The notes beneath the pieces are model-generated. The model made no database searches. It had not been told where the DNA came from and was given only the letters and a program-made list of their open reading frames with translations. The position numbers and the translations under genes are program-made. Shown in pieces: positions 1 through 6,535 of a DNA stretch of 6,600 bases. The stretch is taken from the NCBI GenBank assembly GCA_029934735.1, contig JAOZLR010000152.1, positions 1-6,600 on the forward strand. Direction: 5' to 3'. The stretch comes from Bacteroidales bacterium. GTDB lineage: Bacteria > Bacteroidota > Bacteroidia > Bacteroidales > JAADJA01. The first letter of the stretch is position 1; each line of letters starts with the position of its first letter.

Positions 1-21
1 GGTAACAATACTTTTACTGCT

Positions 22-2178
22 TCATCTCATTAATAAAACTTTCCTGACTACATTTTCCTTTCCATATCGGATTCTAACTATGTAAGTCCCAGATTTTATC
101 GCATTATTACTCATATCAGTCCCATCCCAGATTACATTATGTGATCCGGTTTCTTTAAACTCATTAATCAAATCTTTAACCTTCATTCCAGTCTGACTAT
201 ATACTTCAATATTCACAAATGACTTTTCGTGCAGGTTGAAACTTATTATAGTTGAAGACTTAAAAGGATTTGGATAGATTTTCAGGTTACTCTGTGGCTT
301 ATTACTTGCTTCATTTTCATCAACTGATAAAATTGCTGAATTTTTAAGAATAATCATTCCATAATTATTCATTGTGCCAATAAATGACTCATTATGATAA
401 ATCAGATCATTAATTTCAACATTTATCCTAAAAGAAGACAGAAGTTGGATATTGTTGAAGTCAGCAATAGAATATGTAAATAACTCATTCCATTCCATAT
501 CAACAATGATCAATTTATTATCAACTATTAACGGTTTTGCGTTAATGGTTGAATTATTGTGCGGTTTTATTGATTCCAATAATTGTGGAGATAAGGGATT
601 TGAAACATCCAATATTTGAATGCCGCCATTTCCGTCTGCTACAATCAGTTTATCTGATTGTAAAGTCATTTTCACAGCATTGCCAGGTGTATCATATGAT
701 CCTATAAACTGCGGCGAGCTGATGCTTTCAAGATCGATGATCTCAATCCCATTTTCTCCGACAGAAACGTAACAAGTATAACCCTCAACAACAATATCCG
801 TTATTTGGTCAGTTGTGGTATATTTTGCTACCAATACAGGATTGCTAAAATCTGAAATATCAAAGATATTCAGCGTATCTGCGGTTCCGACAAAAGCATA
901 TGAAGTAGTCTGAAACACCGCAATCGGCCCATTAAGTGTACTGTAGATAAGATCAACCTGATTAAGAAGAGTTGGATTGGATGGTATTGAGATGTCAATA
1001 AATAAAACTTTTGGCTGAGGATATTCACGGCTTAAACAGAGATGATTATTTAATATCGATATATTATCTGCTCTTCCTATTTGACCAAAATAAGAGCCTG
1101 TCAATAAAGGCTCATTTACATCTGAAATATCAATTACATCAAGACCATAATATCCATATTTGGCAATATATGCAAAGTCATCACGGGCTCCTATTGCTTT
1201 TGCCATATATGACGTTTGTAAGGTGCTGACCATGTATGAATTGCTATTATCAGCAATATCAAATATCTGAAGTCCGCTATATGAATCAGCCACATATACA
1301 GTATTATCTTTTGGAACAGCTTGCCAACAACCACCCGGTGTGTCAAAGTATCCTAATGTAGATAATGTATAAGGATCGGAAATGTCAACAACCCTAACAC
1401 CTGATGTTAAATGACTGATAAAGGCTATATCATCTTGAATATATATGCCATTTGCGCTCTGTACATCCTTCAAAGTATCAACAACAACAGGATTAACCGG
1501 GTCGTGCACATCTATACTCCATAAATCCCTGCTATTAACAATATATAAATAAAAATCGGAGAATTCGATATCTGCATATGAACCAATGGATAGATTAATT
1601 CCTCCGCCAATTACGACCGGATTCTCCGGATTCGAAACACTTATTACGCTAAGGCTATTAGGACAACCAGACTTTACACCATATAATAGTGAATCATTTA
1701 TGCATATTCCATCAAACTTACTACCTAATGTTCCTAATAGTTGTGGTGCCTGAATATCAGAAATATCATAAATATATAAGTTAAAATAGCTTGCAATATA
1801 TGCTATATTATTACGAATAATGATATCTGATGGTTTCAAAACATATATGCTGCCAGTATATACAGGGGTAAACGGATCAGCAACATTAACAAAGAGAATA
1901 CTATCATAGTAAAGAATGAATGCCATTGTATCAGACACAATAATTCCGTCAATCCAATCATACAATTGGATGCTTCCGGTCAGTTGAGGTTGTTCCGGAT
2001 CAGATATATTTATTATCTCCATTAGCCCGGAATTTTTTGTAGTATATACGTAGTCACCTTTAATATCGAGTGATATTACATAGCCACTAGTTTGAAAATC
2101 AGCTATTTTATAATAAACTGCATAGCAGTTAACCTGAAGAAGAAATAAAATTTGTAAAAAAATGATTATACGTTTCAT
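22..2178 (-). CDS. Secreted LVIVD-repeat protein with C-terminal type IX secretion (Por) sorting domain
   Basis: Seen: the 718-residue product starts with a Sec signal peptide (K2R3, hydrophobic stretch 4-17, likely cleavage after A20 in NCYA-VYY). Residues about 50-585 hold thirteen copies of a motif of the form (I/V)xD(I/V)SDPxxPxLxGS, beginning near 52, 93, 132, 175, 219, 260, 302, 345, 390, 435, 477, 519 and 565; a weaker fourteenth lies near 607. Residues about 630-718 form a sorting domain: YPNPF at 635-639, WDG at 684-686, SGTYIVRI at 696-703 and a basic end, KVLLMR. Known: LVIVD repeats (Pfam PF08309) are predicted to fold as beta-propeller blades, and type A sorting domains send proteins through the outer membrane by T9SS, where they are released or anchored to the surface. 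Inferred: an extracellular beta-propeller protein, possibly for adhesion or ligand binding; no enzymatic motif is visible. The start is supported by the signal peptide directly after it. The ORF is intact and complete. The specific function is unknown. Confidence 0.9.
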   Translation of the reverse strand: MKRIIIFLQILFLLQVNCYAVYYKIADFQTSGYVISLDIKGDYVYTTKNSGLMEIINISDPEQPQLTGSIQLYDWIDGIIVSDTMAFILYYDSILFVNVADPFTPVYTGSIYVLKPSDIIIRNNIAYIASYFNLYIYDISDIQAPQLLGTLGSKFDGICINDSLLYGVKSGCPNSLSVISVSNPENPVVIGGGINLSIGSYADIEFSDFYLYIVNSRDLWSIDVHDPVNPVVVDTLKDVQSANGIYIQDDIAFISHLTSGVRVVDISDPYTLSTLGYFDTPGGCWQAVPKDNTVYVADSYSGLQIFDIADNSNSYMVSTLQTSYMAKAIGARDDFAYIAKYGYYGLDVIDISDVNEPLLTGSYFGQIGRADNISILNNHLCLSREYPQPKVLFIDISIPSNPTLLNQVDLIYSTLNGPIAVFQTTSYAFVGTADTLNIFDISDFSNPVLVAKYTTTDQITDIVVEGYTCYVSVGENGIEIIDLESISSPQFIGSYDTPGNAVKMTLQSDKLIVADGNGGIQILDVSNPLSPQLLESIKPHNNSTINAKPLIVDNKLIIVDMEWNELFTYSIADFNNIQLLSSFRINVEINDLIYHNESFIGTMNNYGMIILKNSAILSVDENEASNKPQSNLKIYPNPFKSSTIISFNLHEKSFVNIEVYSQTGMKVKDLINEFKETGSHNVIWDGTDMSNNAIKSGTYIVRIRYGKENVVRKVLLMR

Positions 2179-2344
2179 GATAAATAGTTTTATGGGTAAT
2201 TAATAATTTATTCTTCTCATTTGTCTTATCATAAAATACTTTGATTAAATTATCGCCTAGTAGATGGCAAAAATAATTTTGTGATTCTGCATTCATAATG
2301 ATGAATGCAGATATTAAAATCGTAAGTAATATCCTTATTTTCAT
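2129..2344 (-). CDS. Doubtful small ORF with signal peptide (71 aa), overlapping the next gene's start
   Basis: Seen: a 71-residue ORF begins MKIRILLTILISAFIIMNAE, a good Sec signal peptide with a likely cut near ESQ-N. It is followed by about 48 polar residues with no recognisable domain (NYFCHLLGDNLIKVF..., ending NFISSSG). It begins 109 bp after the alaS stop, and its last 50 bases overlap the start of the 718-residue gene in another frame. A TAATTTTG box lies 43 bases before its ATG, much as for the two well-supported genes of the window. Against it: there is no family resemblance that I know, the tail has low complexity, and a perfect inverted repeat sits inside the signal-peptide codons. 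It could be a small exported peptide, the decayed 5' end of a lost secreted protein, a translated leader of the downstream gene, or chance. Confidence 0.3.
   Translation of the reverse strand: MKIRILLTILISAFIIMNAESQNYFCHLLGDNLIKVFYDKTNEKNKLLITHKTIYHETYNHFFTNFISSSG
2268..2275 (-). promoter_or_regulatory. Possible -7 box (TATTTTTG) for the LVIVD-repeat gene
   Basis: The minus strand reads TATTTTTG, matching the Bacteroidota -7 consensus TAnnTTTG, 89 bases before the ATG of the 718-residue gene. I see no TTTG or TTG at the expected distance upstream (about 19-21 bases), and such boxes occur by chance in AT-rich DNA, so this is weak. It competes with the box at 2388-2395 as the promoter of this gene. 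Confidence 0.2.
2286..2311. repeat. Perfect 11-bp inverted repeat with 4-nt loop
   Basis: The arms TCTGCATTCAT (2286-2296) and ATGAATGCAGA (2301-2311) are exact reverse complements around the loop AATG. In minus-strand RNA the hairpin is followed by ATCACAAAATTATTTTTG, so a U-rich stretch comes only about 10-12 nt after the stem. It could therefore be a poor intrinsic terminator for alaS, a leader structure ahead of the 718-residue gene, or an operator-like palindrome. The stem has modest GC content (4 of 11 pairs). The symmetry itself is certain; its role is not. Confidence 0.6.
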
Positions 2345-2387
2345 CGTTTTGTTACTAATACATAAAGTAGAGCCTGGCAGCCCTCTT

Positions 2388-2395
2388 CAAAATTA
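2388..2395 (-). promoter_or_regulatory. Candidate -7 box (TAATTTTG) between alaS and the downstream genes
   Basis: The minus strand reads TAATTTTG, the same octamer found in both orientations in the alaS/M23 control region and a match to TAnnTTTG. It lies 58 bases after the alaS stop, 43 bases before the small ORF's ATG and about 209 bases before the large gene's ATG. No convincing -33 TTG occurs 17-23 bases upstream. If active, it would give either a short leader for the 71-codon ORF or a long structured leader (with the 2286-2311 hairpin) for the LVIVD-repeat gene. Confidence 0.35.
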
Positions 2396-2453
2396 TATCA
2401 ACAAAGATAATAATAAATACTGTAGAAATCAAAAAAACAAAAATAGTTGCAAA

Positions 2454-5069
2454 TCAGATCATCTCTTTAGCCCTGGCAAAAGCCTTTTCAAGTCCGGAGG
2501 GATTTTTACCACCGGCAGTTGCAAAATGCGGCTGGCCGCCGCCGCCACCGCCAATTTCGCGGGCAAGGTCACGAATAACAGTTCCGGCATTCAAACCTTT
2601 CTCCTTAACAAGATTTTCGGACAGCATTACAGTTAATGTCACCTTTCCATTATTCACGGCACCAAGGACAAGAAACATATTCTCAACCTCCTTATTCAGT
2701 TTAAAAGCAAGGTCACGAATACTGTTCGGTTCAAGATCAACCTTTTGTGCAATAAAATTAATACCGTTAATATTTTCGGCTCTATCTATTAAAGTATCTT
2801 TCAACTGCAATGCTTTTTCAGAATTCATTGCTGCTATCTGCTTCTGCAACTGATTATTTTGTTCAATAAGTGCCTGCACCGATTTAGCAATATCTTTAGG
2901 ATTTTTAAGCACTCCTTTTAATTCTCTGACAACTGCAATATGCTCATCAACATATTGCTCTGCTCTTCCGGCTGTTATAGCCTCAATTCTTCTTACACCT
3001 GCTGCAATAGCTGATTCGGACACAATTTTAAACTGGCCGATTTGTCCTGTAGCAGGAACGTGTGTGCCTCCGCAAAGCTCTACCGAAAAACCCTTATCAA
3101 ATGTAATGACCCTGACCTTATCGCCATACTTTTCGCCAAACAGAGCGGTTGCTCCCATATCCAGTGCTTCATCCATCAGAACATCCCTTTTCTCATCAAG
3201 CAAAATATTCTCCCTGATTTTTTCATTCACAATTTTTTCAATCTTTTCAATCTCCTTATCGGTAAGTTTTGAAAAGTGCGAAAAATCAAAACGAAGATGC
3301 TTATCATCAACCAGAGAGCCTTTTTGTTCGATGTGGCTACCCAAAACCTGCTTCAGAGCAGCATTCATCAGGTGTGTTGCACTGTGATTATTGGTAGTAA
3401 GTTTTTGCTTTTCACCATCAACGACAGCTTTAAACTTCGCATCAATACTTGAAGGAAGCTTTTTAGCAATATGAATAATAAGATCATTTTCCTTTTGAGT
3501 ATCCTCAATAAAAATCTTCTCCTCTCCGAAAGCAATATATCCACGGTCGCCAACCTGTCCACCAGATTCGGCATAAAAAGGCGTTACATCAAAAACAAGC
3601 TGATAAAACTCCTTTTTCTTCTCGGTAACTATCCTGTATTTTACAATCTCAACTTCAGCTTCAATGTTATCATAACCAATAAACTCTGTCTTATCCACGC
3701 CCTCTTTAACCACTATCCAGTCACCCGACTCCTTTTCGGCAGCTTTACGCGAGCGCGATTTCTGGGCTTCAAGTCCTTTCATAAATCCGTCCATTTCAAC
3801 ATCCAAGCTCTTTTCTCGTGCAAGCAGTTGTGTAAGGTCAATGGGAAACCCGTAAGTATCGAAAAGCTCAAAAGCAAAATCTCCGTCAATAGTTTTCTTT
3901 TCAGGATTTGATTTCAAATATTGTTCAAATTTCTTAATTCCAAGGGAAAGGGTCTTCAGAAACGACTGCTCCTCTTCTGCAATCACCTTTCTGATAAGCT
4001 CCTGCTGTGATTTTATTTCAGGGAAATGGTCGCCCATTTTTTCAACCAGTGCAGGTACCAGCTCATTTATAAAAGGCTCCTGCATTCCGAGGAAAGTATA
4101 ACCATACCTTACCGCTCTTCTCAAAATCCGCCTGATCACATATCCGGCTTTAACATTTGAAGGCAGTTGTCCGTCGGCAATTGCAAAAGCAACAGCACGC
4201 AGATGGTCAGCAATCACACGCATAGCAATATCAGCCTCCAGGTTAGCTCCATATCGCATTCCCGAAATATTTTCCATCTCTTTTATAATTCCCTGAAAAA
4301 TATCTGTATCATAATTCGATTTTTTATCTTGCAAAACCATTGTCAGACGCTCAAAGCCCATTCCGGTGTCAACATGTTTTGAGGGCAGCGGCTCAAGAAC
4401 TCCGTCAGCTTTTCTGTTAAATTCAATAAAAACGAGATTCCATATTTCAATAACCTCCGGATGATCTTGGTTTACAAGGTCGCATCCGGCAACTTTCTTT
4501 TTATCAGCTTCATCCCTGATATCAACATGTATTTCGGAGCAAGGACCACAAGGCCCTGATTCGCCCATCTCCCAAAAATTATCCTTCTTCGAGCCAAAAA
4601 GTATTCTTTCTTCAGGAACAAACTCTTTCCAGAAGTTATACGCCTCCATATCTTTTTCCAGGCCATCAGCTTCATCACCGCCAAAGACAGTGATGTATAG
4701 ATTCTCCTTTTTAATATTATAAACTCCGGCAAGCAACTCCCAGGCCCAGGCAATGGCTTCCTTTTTAAAATAATCGCCAAACGACCAATTACCAAGCATT
4801 TCAAACATAGTATGATGATATGTGTCGTGTCCGACTTCATCAAGGTCGTTATGCTTTCCGGAAACCCTGAGGCACTTTTGCGAATCGGCAATACGCGAGT
4901 GCGACGGCTTTGAATGTCCGAGAAAAATATCTTTGAACTGGTTCATTCCGGCATTCGTAAACATAAGTGTGGGGTCGTTTTTTACAACCATTGGAGCTGA
5001 GGGAACTATTTTGTGATTTTTCGATTTAAAAAAATCAAAAAATGTTTGTCTGACCTGTTTTGAATCCAT
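2454..5069 (-). CDS. alaS: Alanyl-tRNA synthetase
   Basis: This enzyme charges tRNA-Ala with alanine using ATP in the cytoplasm and hydrolyses misacylated Ser- or Gly-tRNA-Ala. Seen, in 871 residues (normal family length): the class II catalytic core at about 1-250, with TNAGMNQFKDIF (38-49), the motif 2 region from R68 through GKHNDLDEVG and HHTMFEMLGNWSFGDYF (85-101), and motif 3 GMGFER (236-241); the tRNA-recognition helical region at about 250-450, including RRILRRAVRYG (313-323); the editing domain with zinc-site residues H562/H566 (HSATH) and C666/H670 (CGGTH); a coiled coil at about 715-760; and a C-terminal C-Ala domain with a glycine run (840-845) before QPHFATAGGK. No key residue is missing. 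The start is supported by the typical N-terminus (MDSKQVRQTFFDFFKSKNHK) and by a promoter-like box 52 bases upstream. It is divergent from the M23 gene. No strong terminator follows it. Confidence 0.98.
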   Translation of the reverse strand: MDSKQVRQTFFDFFKSKNHKIVPSAPMVVKNDPTLMFTNAGMNQFKDIFLGHSKPSHSRIADSQKCLRVSGKHNDLDEVGHDTYHHTMFEMLGNWSFGDYFKKEAIAWAWELLAGVYNIKKENLYITVFGGDEADGLEKDMEAYNFWKEFVPEERILFGSKKDNFWEMGESGPCGPCSEIHVDIRDEADKKKVAGCDLVNQDHPEVIEIWNLVFIEFNRKADGVLEPLPSKHVDTGMGFERLTMVLQDKKSNYDTDIFQGIIKEMENISGMRYGANLEADIAMRVIADHLRAVAFAIADGQLPSNVKAGYVIRRILRRAVRYGYTFLGMQEPFINELVPALVEKMGDHFPEIKSQQELIRKVIAEEEQSFLKTLSLGIKKFEQYLKSNPEKKTIDGDFAFELFDTYGFPIDLTQLLAREKSLDVEMDGFMKGLEAQKSRSRKAAEKESGDWIVVKEGVDKTEFIGYDNIEAEVEIVKYRIVTEKKKEFYQLVFDVTPFYAESGGQVGDRGYIAFGEEKIFIEDTQKENDLIIHIAKKLPSSIDAKFKAVVDGEKQKLTTNNHSATHLMNAALKQVLGSHIEQKGSLVDDKHLRFDFSHFSKLTDKEIEKIEKIVNEKIRENILLDEKRDVLMDEALDMGATALFGEKYGDKVRVITFDKGFSVELCGGTHVPATGQIGQFKIVSESAIAAGVRRIEAITAGRAEQYVDEHIAVVRELKGVLKNPKDIAKSVQALIEQNNQLQKQIAAMNSEKALQLKDTLIDRAENINGINFIAQKVDLEPNSIRDLAFKLNKEVENMFLVLGAVNNGKVTLTVMLSENLVKEKGLNAGTVIRDLAREIGGGGGGQPHFATAGGKNPSGLEKAFARAKEMI

Positions 5070-5118
5070 AATATTATAAATATTAACAATTAAGTGTTGA
5101 TACTCAAAAATAAAAAGA

Positions 5119-5148
5119 TTGCAAAATTAATTTATTTCCTTAATTTTG
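5119..5148 (+). promoter_or_regulatory. Putative promoter of the M23 peptidase/MerR-like operon
   Basis: A -7 box TAATTTTG (5141-5148) matches TAnnTTTG, with TTG (5119-5121) 19 bases upstream as the -33 element. This spacing fits Bacteroidota promoters. The predicted transcription start is near 5154, giving a leader of about 55 nt before the ATG at 5211. A weak AAGGA (5194-5198) lies 12 bases before that ATG and is followed by an A-rich stretch. The box is one arm of the inverted repeat at 5120-5150. Confidence 0.6.
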
Positions 5149-5150
5149 CA
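5120..5150. repeat. Perfect 11-bp inverted repeat carrying both divergent -7 boxes
   Basis: The arms TGCAAAATTAA (5120-5130) and TTAATTTTGCA (5140-5150) are exact reverse complements separated by 9 bases (TTTATTTCC). The left arm contains the minus-strand TAATTTTG and the right arm the plus-strand TAATTTTG. The spacer is neither GC-rich nor followed by a T run, so this is not a terminator. The simplest reading is two mirror-image promoters; an operator for a dimeric regulator is an alternative. Confidence 0.75.
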
Positions 5151-5151
5151 G
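5122..5151 (-). promoter_or_regulatory. alaS: Putative alaS promoter, overlapping the divergent one
   Basis: On the minus strand a TAATTTTG box (5129-5122) is preceded, 19 bases upstream, by CTG (5151-5149), a one-base departure from TTG. The predicted transcription start is near 5116, with a leader of about 45 nt to the alaS ATG at 5069. No Shine-Dalgarno is evident; the leader is very AT-rich, and AATATT occurs twice (5070-5075, 5079-5084) directly before the start codon. Confidence 0.55.
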
Positions 5152-5210
5152 CTTGAAATATTTCTTAATTTTTTTGAAACATTTTTATCAGTTAAGGAAT
5201 ATAAAACAAT

Positions 5211-6182
5211 ATGGCTAAGATAAATTATGAGTTTAATAAGAAATCGCTTCAGTTTGAAGAGGTAAAACCTTCATTTAAACGGCGATTACTAAAAATCCTT
5301 TGGGTTGTTGCAACGGGAACGGTGTTTGCTACTGTTGTGATTTTTTTGGCCTATACCTTTCTGGATTCTCCAAAAGAAAAGATGCTGAAGCGCGAAATCG
5401 CACAGTTTGACCTGCAATACCAGATTATTAATGAAAGGTTGAATAATGCCGAAATGGTTATGAACGACCTTGCCGACAGGGATGATAATATTTATCGCGT
5501 AATTTTTGAAGCCGAGCCTATTCCTTCAGCTATTCGTAAAGCAGGATTTGGTGGTACTGACAGATATTCAAAACTGGAAGGATATAAGAATTCGGATGTT
5601 ATAATTTATACAACCAAAAAGCTGGATAAGATTGTTAGCGAACTTGTTGTTCAATCTAAGTCGTTTGACGAGGTTTTCGAGATGGCAAAGAATAAAACAA
5701 AGATGCTAGCCTGTATCCCTGCCATCCAACCTGTAAGCAATAAGAACTTAAAAAGGCTGTCATCATATTTCGGTTACAGAACAGACCCGATTTATAAAGT
5801 TAAGAAGTTTCATGAAGGAATTGATTTCTCAGCTCCTATTGGTACACCTATTTATTCTACCGGTGATGGCGTTGTTAAAGAAATTAAGAAATCGCGTCGT
5901 GGTTATGGAAACCGTATTCTCATTGACCATGGATATGGATACCAGACATTTTATGCTCACGTCCATAAATTTAAAGTACGTAAAGGACAAAAAATAGAAA
6001 GAGGACAAGTGATTGCAACAGTAGGGAATACTGGAAAATCAACAGCTCCGCATCTTCATTATGAAGTCAGAAAAGATGGGAAAGCAGTTAATCCGATTTA
6101 CTATTTCTTTAATGATCTCACACCCGAGGAGTACGAGACTGTGCTGGAACTTTCTACACGGCCTACACAATCACTTGACTAA
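5211..6182 (+). CDS. Membrane-anchored M23 (LytM-type) peptidoglycan endopeptidase
   Basis: Likely a zinc metallopeptidase that cuts peptide cross-links of peptidoglycan in the periplasm, for wall growth or division. Seen, in 323 residues: a cytoplasmic N-terminus with basic residues (KRRLLK, 23-28); one membrane segment at about 29-50 that lacks a signal-peptidase site, so probably stays as an anchor; a helical or coiled-coil stretch at about 54-100; a linker; and an M23 domain at about 178-300. The domain holds HxxxD at H201/D205 (FHEGIDFSAP), H250 in YAHVH and HLH at H281/H283 (APHLHYE). These correspond to the zinc and catalytic residues of LytM, so an active enzyme is expected, unlike the degenerate activators EnvC and NlpD. 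The start follows an AAGGA at 5194-5198 and an A-rich leader. It is divergent from alaS and ends 5-11 bases before the MerR-like gene, suggesting one transcript. The exact bond cleaved cannot be told. Confidence 0.92.
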   Translation: MAKINYEFNKKSLQFEEVKPSFKRRLLKILWVVATGTVFATVVIFLAYTFLDSPKEKMLKREIAQFDLQYQIINERLNNAEMVMNDLADRDDNIYRVIFEAEPIPSAIRKAGFGGTDRYSKLEGYKNSDVIIYTTKKLDKIVSELVVQSKSFDEVFEMAKNKTKMLACIPAIQPVSNKNLKRLSSYFGYRTDPIYKVKKFHEGIDFSAPIGTPIYSTGDGVVKEIKKSRRGYGNRILIDHGYGYQTFYAHVHKFKVRKGQKIERGQVIATVGNTGKSTAPHLHYEVRKDGKAVNPIYYFFNDLTPEEYETVLELSTRPTQSLD

Positions 6183-6187
6183 TCATT

Positions 6188-6529
6188 TTGCAAGTGAAAG
6201 ACCAAAAATCCCATAAGTTATTCTATTCTATTGGCGAAGTCGCTAAAATGTTTGATGTTAATACCTCACTTATCCGTTTTTGGGAAAAGGAATTTGATAT
6301 CATAAACCCAAAGAAAAACAAAAAGGGAAACCGGCTCTTCACCCAAGCTGATGTTGACAATTTTCACATTATTTATCATCTGGTCAAGGAAAGAGGCTTC
6401 ACGCTTGAGGGAGCCAAAAAGAAGCTGAAAGAAAACAAGGAAGAGACTATTAATAATATAGAAGTTGTTAAAACTCTGAAAAAGTTAAAGCAGTTTCTTT
6501 TGGATTTAAAAAAGGATATTTCCGTTTAG
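6188..6529 (+). CDS. Small MerR-family DNA-binding protein
   Basis: Seen: up to 113 residues with a MerR-type winged helix near the N-terminus. The helix-turn-helix is YSIGEVAKMFDVNTSLIRFW (13-32); the wing is PKKNKKGNRLFTQADVDNF (41-59); helices continue through HLVKERGFTLEGAKKKLKEN (64-83), with a short charged helical tail. There are no effector-domain cysteines and no drug-binding domain, so the signal sensed is not evident. Known: MerR proteins bind inverted repeats as dimers and often act on the promoter spacer. The start is uncertain. An in-frame stop at 6176-6178 limits it, and the only usual start codons before the helix-turn-helix are TTG at 6188 and GTG at 6194; the next ATG (6248) would delete part of the helix-turn-helix. 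GTG is an equally good choice and would shorten the protein by two residues. The small gap to the M23 gene implies co-transcription. The target is unknown; the divergent promoter upstream is a candidate. Confidence 0.88.
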   Translation: MQVKDQKSHKLFYSIGEVAKMFDVNTSLIRFWEKEFDIINPKKNKKGNRLFTQADVDNFHIIYHLVKERGFTLEGAKKKLKENKEETINNIEVVKTLKKLKQFLLDLKKDISV

Positions 6530-6535
6530 CTAAAA

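Noticed and set aside
258..2040. CRISPR or tandem DNA repeat array
   Set aside because: The regularity is at the protein level (LVIVD motif). The DNA copies diverge, and there are no identical direct repeats with unique spacers.
2110..2178. Lipoprotein signal in the 718-residue protein (C18)
   Set aside because: The residues before the cysteine are QVN, which do not fit a lipobox, and a T9SS C-terminal domain fits ordinary signal peptidase I cleavage after A20.
2345..2453. Intrinsic terminator of alaS directly after its stop
   Set aside because: Only a 3-bp GCC-T-GGC symmetry near 2372-2378 is present, with no following T run on the minus strand.
2298..2636. 112-codon plus-strand ORF with a hydrophobic start
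   Set aside because: It runs antisense into the alaS C-Ala domain. Its hydrophobic start is the complement of AT-rich intergenic DNA, and its tail is the complement of the glycine-rich alaS end.
3471..3911. 146-codon plus-strand ORF
   Set aside because: It lies wholly inside alaS on the opposite strand, has no recognisable domain, and reads as an antisense shadow of a highly conserved gene.
4472..4891. 139-codon minus-strand ORF in another frame of alaS
   Set aside because: The alaS frame here encodes the conserved catalytic core without interruption, so this is an out-of-frame shadow.
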